The notes under the pieces are model-generated. The model ran no database searches. It saw nothing but the letters and a program-made list of their open reading frames with translations, and was not told the DNA's origin. From Salticus scenicus (lineage: Eukaryota; Arthropoda; Arachnida; Araneae; Salticidae), in contig OZ005659.1 of NCBI GenBank assembly GCA_963930645.1, positions 164,812,034 through 164,876,033 on the forward strand: a stretch of 64,000 nt of DNA, written 5' to 3'. This document shows, one piece after another, positions 33,994 to 46,606 of this stretch. The position numbers were made by a program, and so were the translations under genes. Position 1 is the stretch's first letter, and the number at the start of each line of letters is the position of its first letter.

Positions 33994-36900
33994 GCCTAGA
34001 TCTCCCTTTATAGGCAGCGTTATACTTGTTACCTGTATCCTGTTACCTGTTACTGAGATTCTACGGGAATGTAGAAAAGTGCTAATTTCATTAAAAACTG
34101 CTCCAAAACTTCTCCTCCACTTCAAAATTCACTTATAAAAATTTCTGTATCAAAACTAAAACTAATACTTTTATTATTTATAATTATTTTTATTGTGTTG
34201 TGTCAAACATTGCTATAAAATATTTAATTGAATGGGTTAATCTTATTATTTGACAGTTGTGTATACTAAATTGTTCTGTAGTAAAATTGTATTATGTATT
34301 GTATTGTTGCACGAGATCACCACTGTTGTTAACGCCCCCCCCTCCCCCCCCCTGTCCCCAGATTGCTGCTATCATCTTTCAGGCTTTTTGAGTGTAAGCC
34401 ATTTTCACCCCTGACTACATGCAAATATCACAGACAGATTATGAAGTTTTAAAAACCTGTTGCAGACATCTACAAAATTTTCTGCCACTGAGTTCCTTGT
34501 AGTAGGGTAATTTTAATCTCATACGACAAGAAGCGATAAACATTCCAAACATAGATTGTGTCATTGTATAGGATTATAATTTGTCAGGGCCCACAGTTTT
34601 CATTTTTAGAATTAAGTTCTAAAATAATGTAAGAATAAAAACGTGGTGTCAGTGGCATAGCTAGGTGGGGGCGGCAGGGATGATCTGCTCCGGGTGTCAC
34701 CCAATCAGTTTGAGAAGATGCTTCATGTGTTTTTGTGGAAATGTTTAAAAAATACATAACAAATTAGCAGGCTTTGCCCGTTTTCGCTGGTCACTATATT
34801 TAAAGAAAACTCTTTTCTATATAGCTTTATGAAAAAAGAAAAAAATACTGAAATCGCTCAAAAGCTCACTTTGGGTTCCCAGCACCTTCGGCAGCGATTT
34901 GTTTGTCCTCGCAGTCTCCAGTGCCTGTCTCTATTGCCTGCGACAATGGCTTACCCGTGAGCTTTCATTTGGGTGCTTATCATATATGACAGTTTCGATA
35001 CATTTGAAGTAGCCCTTTTATATTTGAATCCCAGTTACATATGAACAACATTATACGTGATGTATATAATATTTGCTTTCAAGTTATTTCCTATATTTAT
35101 TTGAATTAATCAATCAATCATAAAATGACAGCAATTTCAAGCCAAATATAATATTACAATATGGTATGATCGGCTACGTCTATGGCATGAGATAATTATT
35201 ATTATTATTTTATTTTTTGGTTATATATACTTCACGCTTAGTTAATAGTAGTTGGTATATAGAAAAATAAATAAATTAATTAATATGTAAACCTGATCAT
35301 GGTACAGCCTTAATATAGCTCCCCTTGGCGACTTTTGAAATTTTGTCGCCGTTTTAGACCAAATTATAATTTATGCGATTATTTTTCCTATTTCTTTCTA
35401 TCTTTTCTTTCTTTCTTTTTTAATATTTTATAATCTAGTTATATTTTTATGCGCTACTTGGCTTTAAGTGGTTGTCCTTGGCGAAATATGGCCGATCCAC
35501 TTCAGCATCAAAATTTAAAAAATTGTCCAGAATTATCAATAAATACCTTTAATATAATGCTGAATTAGCTTTTATGCCAATCGTGATTCATCTGTGCTAA
35601 AAAAAAATTAAAGTTGAGGTATATAAAAAAGTGCTGTGAAATAAAATTCAGAAGAAACATGTTAGATTTGTATTATTACTATTTTATTTTAAAGTTATAA
35701 AGATGTCATTTTCTCATTTTCAATTTAACATTTAGTTTTTTTTTTTTTTTTTTTTTCGTGTGAAAGCATATTTCATTTTATGTTGGAAAAATAATTAAAT
35801 GAAAATGCCTCATAAACTTTTTTGGCAACAATTAAAAATTTAAACGGCTTATATTAAGGCAATTACCAGTTTATTATTTTCATATTTTAATTAATTTTAA
35901 AAGATCTAATCAAATTTCCGGCATAAATAGTAGCCTATGTCCTATTCCAGACTATTATCAATCTCTGTACCAGATTTTATACAGATTCATTTAGCCGTTG
36001 TGACATGATTGAGTAACAAACATACATATCCAATCTTTCGCATTTATAAATATTAGTATAGATATGTAAAATGAATTTTTCAGCCTAAAACATAAAGTAA
36101 CTTCACTCTATTAGTAGTGATGAGATTGTACATGAAATAGAGTTACATAAATAAAACAGTTAACAAAAACTTATTAATTTGATTTAGGCCACAACAAGCA
36201 CAGCACACGAGAAAGTCAAAATTATTGAAATTCTATTGGAACATAATAAATTCTTCTTTTTCGATTCTGAATGGCAGTCTTATTTTTAAATACACAATAT
36301 ACTAGTGAATGAACAAAAGCTCTGTGTTAAGGGCCCGATTAAAAAAAAATGTCTGGACCATTAGGCATAAAACATCTTGGCTGATGCACTTCCTAAAACA
36401 CAGGGTTTGTTAAATTTTTGTTTTGACTTACCACATTAAATCGACTAATGCATATTGATAAGTTTTGAATATTGTAGTATATAATAGTTTTGAATATTTT
36501 AATTAAAGAAAAAAAAGTTACTGTTAAGAAAGGTGGTATTTTTTGCAAAATTAATATATATATATATATATGTATGTATTTGTTTTGATAAAAATTTTTT
36601 CGATGCTGTCTATTTTGAAACTTTCATCTGATAAGCACCCAAATGGAAGCCCACTGGTAAGCTATTGTCACAGGCAATATGGACAGACACCCGAGAGTCT
36701 GCAAAGGAGTGGACCGCTGCCGAAGGCAGCAGGGAACCAAAACGGGCTTTAAAACAATTTCATGATTTCTTTAAATTTTATTTTTGTTTGTAAAGCGGTA
36801 TAGAAAAAAGTTTCCTTTAAATGTAGTGACCAGCAAAGCGAGAGAAACCTTCGTTGACCTTCATTGATTTCATGAATTAAAAAATGGTTTCATTAAGAAA

Positions 36901-37800
36901 CTTTGATCTATAAGCACGTAGGCTGCATCAGGATGAGTTATGTGCATTTCAAGTTTGATTTTAAAATTTTTCCCACATTCGGAATTTGGTTCGTTCCCGA
37001 ACTGGGGCTTTGCTAGTTTAGCCTAATTGATAAAGGTTGCAATACTTTAAAAGCTGATTTTCGTAAATCACGATATCTTTATATAGCTGATAGCAGGGTT
37101 GGCAAAGTGGACCCAGCCCAGAAAAACCCGGGCGGGTTTTTGTTAAAAATTATTTATAATTTACAAATCCCATCTATAAAGTATAGAAAAACACCTTACC
37201 TTTAAAGAAAACTCTTTTATTTTCTATAAAATAGTATTAAACATAAAAAGTAACTACAGTTATAAATATAATAAAAGCAGGTTTATCTTCTATAATTGGT
37301 TCAATTTTCCTTTTCCTGTAAAACCGAATGATATTTTTGTTTAACAGTGGACATAAATGTTGTCCAGAATCAATATTTAACTAATTAAATTGCTTAGTTT
37401 TAAAACTTTATAATAATTTAATTTTAATTTTAGTACCAACATAATTATAAATCTAATAAAATAAAATTTTCTTCTATAACCGTTTCAACTATTAAAATAC
37501 TTAAAAAAAAAAAAAAAAAAGGATAAAGCAGTGCAACTTATTTTTATAATTAAAACTAGTTAGCATAAGTGAACTCTGCTCAGTTCCCCATCATATATAT
37601 GTTCTCATAAATTTCTAGTACAGGACATTCTCTTAACATGATTATTATGTTAAGAGAAATGAATCTGACCAAACACTTGACACAGAGACAGAATGAAATC
37701 CCCACCTAATAGGCTATCCACCGTACACTTTGATACATTTATCTTATTCTAATCTATTAATTTATTTTATTAGGATCAATTTTGTAGTTTTGTTTTCATG
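33994..37800. other. Non-coding DNA with opposed dispersed-repeat copies
   Basis: No intact gene. About 34765-35010 and 36595-36850 are inverted copies of one dispersed repeat; shared phrases include GGTGCTTATCA against TGATAAGCACC, CTTCGGCAGC against GCTGCCGAAGG, and GCTGGTCAC against GTGACCAGC. About 35940-36062 resembles the tail of a widespread arthropod repeat (GAGTAACAAACATACAT, then CTTTCGCATTTATAAATATT and AGTATAGAT). Another copy of its partner end may start near 37000. A short GC palindrome (CCCGGGCGGG) sits at about 37125-37137, and a T22 run at about 35735. Confidence 0.5.
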
Positions 37801-40800
37801 CTACAATTTCCAATTCAACAATCCTCAAAATGCATATTTATATGGGATATCCCCCCCATTTTGCTATGTTGATAAAATCTTAAATTATGAGTAACTTGCA
37901 AAATTTTCCTATTAGAATATTTGTAGTCAATTATGTTCAAACAAGTATCATAAATGTTTTTTGAAGTTGTCTGATATATTTATGATCCTCAAAATGGACA
38001 TTTATGCTCAATTTTACCCTATTCTGCCATTTTAAGTAAATCGTAAATTCCAAATAATTTATGAATTTTTTAAATTGAAAAACTTATGCTCTATGATATT
38101 CATGATCTATGATATTATGATCTATGATATTATGCTCTATGATATTCAGATGAAATATGCAATAGAAAAGGGATTTTCATGGAAGTATTAAAAAATACTT
38201 CGTTTTTATCGCCTATATTCGCTCCATTCCAGAAATTGATTTGAACAATTAGTAAGAAATCTTTTAGTAAAAAATAGATTTTGTTACTCATTTTTGAAAT
38301 AAGTAACATACAAAAGTTGTATAAACTATTAAAATTCAGTATTATTGATGAATTTTCAGTTTTTTGTGAAAAAAAGTAAACAGATATTTTACGATATTTA
38401 TGTTTTGCATAATTTTGAATGTTGAGCAAATTTCTTGCAAAAATATATTAAAAATATTCATAATTAGGTTTAATTGAAGTATGAATCATGATTGTTTTGC
38501 CTCATTAAGATTACGTATGCAATAATAAAGTAATTTTCATGGAAATTTTTAAAAATGACACTTCGATTTCATCGCCAATATTTTCGAACTTTGTTAATGT
38601 GAATCTCAACAGTGGTAACAGATCTGTTCATGTTGTCAGTGGTTAATACTATAAGCAATTCGAAAACTAATCTTCCTGTTGACAGGGATTGTGGAAACAG
38701 TTCACGTTAAAAGTAATTCTGTTCACGTTAACGAGGTTCAACTGTATTCGGTAGCTTGCAAAAATGAATTTGAGCCATTAGAGAGAATTATTTTTGTTAA
38801 AAATAGATTTTGTTACTTATTTTTGAAATAATTAACATATAAAAGTTGTATAAACTATTGAAATTCAGTATTATTGATGAATTTTCAGTTTTTTGTGAAA
38901 AAAAGTAAACAGATATTTTACGATATTTATGTTTTGCATAATTTTGAATGTTCAGCAGATTTCTTTCAAAAATAAATTAAAAATATTCATAATTAGGTTT
39001 AATTGAAGTATGAGTCATGATTGTTTTGCCTCATTAAGATTACGTATGCAACAATAAAGTAATTTTAAAGGAAATTTTAAAAAATGACACTTCGATTTCA
39101 TCGCCAATATTGTCGAACCTTGGTAATGTGAATCTCAATGGTGGTAACAGATCTGTTCATGTTGTCAGTGGTTAATACTATAAGTAATTCGAAAACTAAT
39201 CTTCCTGTTGACAGGGATTGTGGAAAAAGTTCACGTTAAAAGTAATTCACATTAAGCATGTTCACGTTAACGAGGTTCGACTGTATTCGGTAGCTTGCAA
39301 AAATGAATTTGAACCATTAGTGAGAATTATTTTTGTTAAAAATAGATTTTGTTACTTATTTTTGAAATAATTAACATATAAAAGTTGTATAAACTATTAA
39401 AATTCAGTATTATTGATGAATTTTCAGTTTTTTGTGAAAAAAAGTAAACAGATATTTTACGATATTTATGTTTTGCATAATTTTGAATGTTGAGCAGATT
39501 TCTTGCAAAAATATATTAAAAATATTCATAATTAGGTTTAATTGAAGTATGAATCATGATTGTTTTGCCTAATTAAGATTACGTATGCAACAATAAAGTT
39601 ATTTTCATGGAAATTTTAAAAAATGACACTTCGATTTCATTGCCAATATTGTCGAACTTTGTTAACGTGAATCTCAACGGTGGTAACAGATCTGTTCATG
39701 TTGTCAGTGGTTAATACTATAAGCAATTTGAAAACTAATCTTCCTGTTGACAGGAATTGTGGAAACAGTTCACGTTAAAAGTAATTCTGTTCACGTTAAC
39801 GAGGTTCAACTGTATTCGGTAGCTTGCAAAAATGAATTTGAGCCATTAGAGAGAATTATTTTTGTTAAAAATAGATTTTGTTACTTATTTTTGAAATAAT
39901 TAACATATAAAAGTTGTATAAACTATTGAAATTCAGTATTATTGATGAATTTTCAGTTTTTTGTGAAAAAAAGTAAACAGATATTTTACGATATTTATGT
40001 TTTGCATAATTTTGAATGTTCAGCAGATTTCTTTCAAAAATAAATTAAAAATATTCATAATTAGGTTTAATTGAAGTATGAGTCATGATTGTTTTGCCTC
40101 ATTAAGATTACGTATGCAACAATAAAGTAATTTTAAAGGAAATTTTAAAAAATGACACTTCGATTTCATCGCCAATATTGTCGAACCTTGGTAATGTGAA
40201 TCTCAATGGTGGTAACAGATCTGTTCATGTTGTCAGTGGTTAATACTACAAGTAATTCGAAAACTAATCTTCCTGTTGACAGGGATTGTGGAAAAAGTTC
40301 ACGTTAAAAGTAATTCACATTAAGCATGTTCACGTTAACGAGGTTCGACTGTATTCGGTAGCTTGCAAAAATGAATTTGAGCCATTAGTGAGAATTATTT
40401 TTGTTAAAAATAGATTTTGTTACTTATTTTTGAAATAATTAACATATAAAAGTTGTATAAACTATTTAAATTCAGTATTATTGATGAATTTTCAGTTTTT
40501 TGTGAAAAAAGTAAACAGATATTTTACGATATTTATGTTTTGCATAATTTTGAATGTTGAGCAGATTTCTTGCAAAAATATATTAAAAATATTCATAATT
40601 AGGTTTAATTGAAGTATGAATCATGATTGTTTTGCCTCATTAAGATTACGTATGCAACAATAAAGTTATTTTCATGGAAATTTTAAAAAATGACACTTCG
40701 ATTTCATTGCCAATATTGTCGAACCTTGTTAACGTGAATCTCAACGGTGGTAACAGATCTGTTCATGGTGTCAGTGGTTAATAACTATAAGTAATTCGAA

Positions 40801-42050
40801 AACTAATCTTCCTGTTGACAGGGATTGTGGAAACAGTTCACGTTAAAAGTAATTCACATTAAGCGTGTTCACGTTAACGAGGTTCGACTGTATTCGGTAG
40901 CTTGCAAAAATAAATTTGAGCCATTAGTGAGAATTATTTTTGTTAAAAATAGATTTTGTTACTTATTTTTGAAATAATTAACATATAAAAGTTGTATAAA
41001 CTATTGAAATTCAGTATTATTGATGAATTTTCAGTTTTTTGTGAAAAAAAGTAAACAGATATTTTACGATATTTATGTTTTGCATAATTTTGAATGTTGA
41101 GCAGATTTCTTGCAAAAATATATTAACAATATTCATAATTAGGTTTAATTGAAGTATGAATCATGATTGTTTTACCTTATTAAGATGAAATATGCAATAA
41201 TATGGGTATTTCTTTGGAAATTTCTGAAATATAACGCTTGGTTTTCATCGCCAACATTCGGTAGTTTTGCAAATATTGATTTTTAACCATTAGTAAGAAA
41301 TATTTTTGATAAAGATGAATTCAAATGCTTAATTTTGAAATAAATAGTACATAACTGTATTTTCAAGATCTAAAATTTAGTTTTATTCATGGATTTTCAG
41401 TATATTTAAAAAAAATGTAAACAAACGCTTTCAAAATTTTATGTTTGTAAAAATTTGCAATGTCGAGCAAATTATTTGCTAACATATGGTAAAAATGTTC
41501 ATATAGGCATATTTGAAGTGTAATTCATTATTATTTTGCCTTGTTCAGATGAAATATAGAATGATACAGGTATTTTTATGGGAATTAAAAAAAATAACAC
41601 TTTATTTTCATTGCCTATATTCGCACCCTCCCAGAAATTAATTTAAGCCATTAGTAAGAAATCTTTTAGTTAAAAATGGATTTTTTTATTCACTTTTGAA
41701 ATAAATAACATGTACAAATTTTATAAACAATTGAAATTCAGTTTTATTGCTGAATTTTCAGTGTTTTGTGAAAAAAAAGTGAACACATATTTTACGATTT
41801 TTATGTTTTGCACAATTTTGAATGTTGAAAAAATTTCTATTAGCGCTTCGCAAAAATTAGCAATTATTGGTAAGTTTTATTGTAAATATACAGTAAGAAT
41901 TTTTAAATGTGTGTTACTTTAGGTGAATATAATGTTCCTTTTGTGCATTGAAGTATAAGTATGTAGAATAAGGGACTTTTGAGGGAAATTTTTGAGAAAT
42001 TAGTTTTCGGATTTCGCCGTACAATGTTGCCCGGAAGTGAAAACTTATGT
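37800..42050. repeat. Satellite-like array with an embedded MITE in each central unit
   Basis: The central units have a period of about 528-538 bp. The anchor TATTCGGTAGCTTGCAAAAA occurs at about 38752, 39284, 39812, 40350 and 40888. The flanking units (about 38130-38480, 41160-41525 and beyond) have a period of about 345-367 bp and are more diverged. The difference equals the 174-bp MITE described separately. Central units fall into two alternating types, with GAGAGAATT or GTGAGAATT after the anchor and without or with CACATTAAGC, giving a dimeric order of roughly 1,065 bp. No coding content; the frames at 38130-38429 and 41710-41922 are unit sequence. Confidence 0.85.
39110..39283. mobile_element. 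pogo-like MITE inside the satellite unit (one of about five copies)
   Basis: The ends are TTGTCGAACCTTGGTAATGT (left) and the complement of CAGTCGAACCTCGTTAACGT (right), flanked by TA on both sides. The empty site is visible in the diverged unit at about 41247-41265 (ATCGCCAACATTCGGTAG), where the flanks are joined directly. Equivalent copies lie at about 38579-38750, 39640-39810, 40175-40350 and 40712-40888. Confidence 0.75.
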
Positions 42051-42254
42051 AATCTCATATTCAAAGATTTATATATTTAAAAGCTTTTTTTTTGCTCCAT
42101 TTTAAAGAAAATAGATAAAAATATAAAGTAAATCTTACCTAATTAGATTCCAGAGCTTATAAAGAAGTAGAATATTCACTATCACTCACTCGTATAATAT
42201 TTATTTCCTCTCTGGAGAAAGCTCCGATAATTAATTATGTTTTCACGGATGCTG

Positions 42255-42821
42255 AACATTTCTACAATTCTTTTTTTAATTTATAAAGTAGATTATAGTC
42301 ACCTAAACAAGCCTTAAAATGTCGGCGAATTATAGCATAAGACTCATTTGTTTCAGAGGTGGGACTGGATAGATTAGCTTATCATTACTTACATTTTCAT
42401 CTTTGTCTTGCGAGGAAGATGTGAAAGTTTCTTTGCCATCTTCTGTCATTTCATCTCCATCTAATTCTTTAAATTCCACAAGCTCCATCTGAATGAATTT
42501 CACTGTTCTCAAAATCATTAATTACTTTTTCATCATGCCGTATTTCACATTCGATGTTTTCAAATTTTGCTTTTTGCAGCAACAATGAACAATTTTTAAT
42601 TACTTTTAGAAAAGGAAATCTGGTATTTTTTGATTGAGAATCATTTTTAATAAGAAAGACTTAAAATTTTATTTGAATAACTGGGGACAGTATGTGACAA
42701 ATATTTGTTTTAATGGGGAAATTTAACATTGATCTTATGAGATTGATTTTGGTTCTAACAAATTTTATTTGAATAAGCGGGGTATTCGATTATAAATTAC
42801 CCAATTAAATGGGAATGACTG
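42255..42821 (-). mobile_element. Internally deleted pogo/Tigger-like element remnant
   Basis: The right end reads GGGAATGACTG followed by TA (42822-42823); on the minus strand this is a CAGTCATTCCC terminus typical of pogo-like elements. Inside it a ~90-bp repeat (AAATTTTATTTGAATAA at about 42667 and 42757) is followed by coding-like sequence on the minus strand. It has an acidic stretch (ELDGDEMTEDGKETFTSSSQ) and then, after one frameshift, NESYAIIRRHFKACLGDYN, resembling the C-terminus of Tigger-type transposases. The DNA-binding and DDE regions are missing, so most of the element was deleted. The left terminus was not found. Confidence 0.5.
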
Positions 42822-42823
42822 TA

Positions 42824-44571
42824 TACATATATATATACTCTATATGCATTTGTTCTTTCAGGAATGCTGAAGAATTATTGCTAGAAGGTTGAAAAGTCAA
42901 GAAGAAAAGTACCTAAAGGCCTCTGAACATTTAGAATGACAGCTGGATGATAAAATGGGTTGAAAAAGGACTGCAGGATGTCAAATTAGCCTAGAGTCAG
43001 CACTACTATTATCCAAAAAATCTTAGTTTTTTGTTCCCATAGGAAAAAAGTGTGATTATTTTTTTAAATATCTATTTAAAAAAAAAAAAATTGACATATG
43101 AATGGTTATTTTGGTCGTAATTGACTCTTTACCCAATTTACACTGTGATACTCCATTATATTCTATTTTTCAGTTATTTTATTTTCTATTGTAGCATTTT
43201 CTATGTTAAATATCTAATTTTACTTTTTCTTTCTATTTATAGAATTATTTCATGAAAGGATTATTTAGAAAGAAAAACAAGACGATCCATTTGAAGAAAC
43301 AAAAAAGCGCTTAGTAAAGTCAAGTTTGTAGCAGAAAAGACCTGCATTGTCCAAATATATATATATATATAAAATAATGATGATCTATTAAGCATAGTAA
43401 AAGCCAAGCAACAGATACAAGATCACTGAAACACCAATGACCAATAAGATTAAAAATTTCTTTGAGAAGTTCAGAAAAATGAAAAAAAAAATTCAGGGGA
43501 TTAAATACATAAATTTAAAGAAACCAGATTTGTTAACAGCCTGAAAACAAACGAATCAATAAAGTAACACAACAAATCTTAACTTAAAACCATAAACTAT
43601 ATCAAAATTTATGAAAAAATAATTTAAAAAACTTAAGATAGGAAGGAAGGAAGCAGGCGGCAAGACTTGTGACTTGACTATGGGGTTAAACTAGTTTCAA
43701 GCCGGCAACACTTCCCCAGCCAGCCAAGACCAGAATAGGAGTCATATGGATTTAAAAAAGCAGAATTTCAAAGCAGATGAATAACAATGAGACCTCGAAG
43801 CAACAATGATTGATTACAATGTGTTTAATAGCATGATTAGAATTTTAAGAATAGTTGCCAACTCAAGAAAGAAGAAACTGAAATTTTAATGAAAAAAGAA
43901 AGTTTGCATAGTAATACAAAGTAAATGCAACAAGCCTTCTGCTTTATTTTATTTTTTTTTAATTTAATAATCCCACCCAACCATTCAGCCTGACAACACC
44001 ACCCCACCTCCGTAATCAAACAACTGCCCACCCAACCACTACCTTTTTTATTGTCTTTTATTATTTTATAATTTTTTTGTTAATATACACAAAAGTGTAC
44101 ACAGTTTTTTTATTTTTATTTATTTTTTTATTTTTTATGTTTACATAAAAAAAAAAAAAATGGTTAAGGATAGAAAATACAAAGTTTTTAGGAAAACCCA
44201 TTTTAGCAGTGGCTGTGATCAGTTTATTAATATTCTTGTTTTTAAACTTCGCAGAGCATAAATTATTAATTTGAAATAAATGGTTGATGATGATGTTTCT
44301 AAATACTGAAAGATGCAAACAGGAATTAAAATGTGTAAATAAGTTTACTTTAAAACTAAAATCTTGCCATTTGTCATAGATATCTGTGTAAATTTTATTA
44401 CCATCAATGATTATTTTAAGATCTAAAAAGTTAATTGATTGATTAGTTTGAGTATTTTGAGTTAGCTATATATATATATATATATATATACTTTTTTGAA
44501 AAAAAAAAAAAAATCATTATTTCACTTAGAATATGTAAACTGCTATTATTTAAAATATTGCGAATTAAAAT
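42824..44571. other. AT-rich non-coding stretch
   Basis: No gene recognised. A good splice-acceptor look-alike (TTGTTCTTTCAG at about 42861) is followed by sequence with stops in all three frames. (TA)n occurs at about 43358-43370 and 44465-44490, A-runs at 43079, 44147 and 44500, and a GGAAGGAAGGAAG run near 43641. Confidence 0.5.
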
Positions 44572-44573
44572 TA

Positions 44574-45989
44574 CACTCATGTTTGTGAAAATTGCAACAC
44601 CATAAAGGGATTATGCAAATTGAACCAAACTTACAGGAAATGTAAAGTAAGGTGAGTCATGCAAATGATTAGAATTACAAAACGATTGGGCATGCATGGA
44701 ACGAGATCTGAATCCTTATCAGTCGCATGTTCCAGGTACATAAAGGACTGTAAAGGTGCATTGAAATCTGTTTATCGTCCTATGTCGGCGGTAAACGTTT
44801 CATTAATGGTCAGTATGCCACATCAAAGAGGAAGATGCTATACGAACAATTAATGGAGTTCGTGCGAGGCCACATTGTTGGTATGCGAGAGAGAGTATTT
44901 TCGTATTGAGAAATCGCAGCCCGCATGCAGTGTAATGCCACAACAGTGATGCGTGTTTGGAAGAAATGGACAGAGGAGAATCAAACAAGCCTAAAACCTG
45001 GCAGTAGGGCACGCAATAGAACGACGAGACGACAGACACCCCATCCACATGGCTGTGATGGACCATACAGCTTCCTCTTGTGTGTTACTACAATGTTCGA
45101 GTACGGTTACAGGTGTTTTGTTGTGTAGCTCCATGGATCATCACCATTTGCTGCAGCATCAATTCCATGCAAGGGTTCCTCTACACAGGATTCTGCTCTT
45201 CCTGAATCACGGACGCCTCCAACTTCAATGGGCTCAGTAACACAGCACGTGGCGTGCCTAGTGGCAACAAATTGTTTTCTCCGATGAATCTCGCTACAAT
45301 CTGGAGTACAATGATGGAAGAGTGTGCATCAAACATTACTGAGGGAAACATCTGTTCCCACAGTGTGTTATCTAGTTCCAGCATCATGCTGCACAAATGC
45401 CTAGCATCATGGTGTGGTGAGCTATTGGATATAATTGTCAATCCCATCTAGTGCACATTGTATGCAACTCAACAGTGATTGCTACACGTAAGGGAAGTTT
45501 CAAAGCCAGAGGTCCTTCCCCTTCTTCGACGCATTTCTGATGCTGTATTTCAGCAGGATAATACCCGTGCGCATGTTTCTCATACTGCACAAGCTTTCTT
45601 CAGTGCACAACAGGGTTAGCTTCTTCCATAGCCTGCTTATTCCCTGGATATGTCACTCATCGAGCATGTCTCTGATTTCATTGGTCGGTGACTTGCTCAA
45701 ACAACTGGTGGGGGGGGGGGGCACACAGTAAGATTGAAGTTTAGCATCAAGTCAAAGTCATCTGGAATGCTATTCTCCAGGATTTCGTTCATAACCTGTA
45801 TGATTCAATGCCACGACGTGTACAGGCTCTCATTGCTCGGCGTAGTGGACACACACATTACTGATTTCAGCCTTTTTTTGTTTTGTACATGTGATTGTTT
45901 ATTTGTACTACTATCAGTAATATGTGGAATAAATTTCATTAATTTCTGACAATTCTTTTATGGTGTTGCAATTTTCACAAACATGAGGG
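44574..45989 (+). mobile_element. Tc1-like DNA transposon, 1,416 bp, full length but decayed
   Basis: The inverted ends are about 33 bp (CTCATGTTTGTGAAAATTGC and onward, with one mismatch), and TA target duplications lie at 44572-44573 and 45990-45991. A mutated plus-strand transposase fills the middle. Both ends are nearly identical although the gene is broken. Confidence 0.9.
44835..45864 (+). pseudogene. Tc1/Tc3-like transposase pseudogene
   Basis: The coding sequence runs from an ATG at 44835 to a TGA at 45862-45864 and has the expected size for a Tc1-type transposase. It contains several stops and frameshifts. Recognisable pieces in order: MEFVRGHIVGMRESIFSY, stop, EIAARMQCNATTVMRVWKKW (helix-turn-helix); IVFSDESRYNL (first catalytic Asp, about 45275); MPSIMVWCAIGY; AHVSHTAQAFF after a degraded QQDN site; SLDMSLIEHVSDFIG (third acidic site); and a clean C-terminus NLYDSMPRRVQALIARRSGH. 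A G11 run at 45710-45720 interrupts the part between the last two. Inactive. Confidence 0.85.
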
Positions 45990-46130
45990 TACTTCTTATA
46001 AATTAAAGTTTGTTTCTCTATATTTTAAATTTATTATCTCAAATTTGTTATGTATTGACCTATACGTGTGCTTATATTAGTAGGTTGATGGATGTCTGTA
46101 AAGATTAATTGAGCAATATGCTGTGGATCT

Positions 46131-46606
46131 TCATTTAATAATCTATAGATTTTTTGTTTTATCTATTGATGTGAACTACTGATAGCAATAGATCTCTATG
46201 GATATTGATCTTTGTGGATATCAATTGATATCCGTTGCCCATTTCCACGTAAATTTTTTTTTTTATTGATTTCTATGGATATTGATCTCTATGGATGTCA
46301 ACTGATATCCGTTGGCCATTTCCACGTACAAATTTATTTTTATTGATCTCTACGGATATTGATTTCTATGGATGTCAATTGATATCCGTTGGCCAATTCC
46401 ACGTACAAATTTTTTTTTATTGATCTCTACGGATATTAATTTCTATGGATGTCAATTGATATCCGTTGGCCAATTCCACGTACAAATTTTTTTTTATTGA
46501 TCTCTACAGATATTAATTTCTATGGATGTCAATTGATATCCGTTGGCCATTTCCACGTACAAATTTTTTTTATTGATCTCTACGGATCATTTTTAGTAGG
46601 GCAGAC
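46131..46606. repeat. 77-bp minisatellite ending in a transposon-like terminus
   Basis: Five copies of a 77-78-bp unit. ATATCCGTTGGCCATTTCCA and variants recur with TCCGTT at 46231, 46309, 46385, 46462 and 46539; the rest of the unit is built from ATTGATCTCTACGGAT and TTTCTATGGATGTCAATTG. The right edge reads GATCATTTTTAGTAGGG, the inverted equivalent of the start of the 24.6-kb minisatellite. Confidence 0.8.

Noticed and set aside
38130..38429. 99-codon minus-strand frame
   Set aside because: It lies in a diverged satellite unit; the equivalent stretch of other units is not consistently open and shows no coding signal.
37800..42050. CRISPR-like array because of regular spacing
   Set aside because: Units are ~535 bp head-to-tail copies with no short repeat/variable spacer structure, in eukaryotic-type DNA.
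42861..43005. Possible exon after the acceptor-like TTGTTCTTTCAG
   Set aside because: All three frames contain stops within a few codons to tens of codons and there is no donor in a suitable place.
44803..45949. Numerous 60-88-codon frames on both strands in the second Tc1-like element
   Set aside because: They are fragments or shadows of one broken plus-strand transposase, which is annotated as a single pseudogene.
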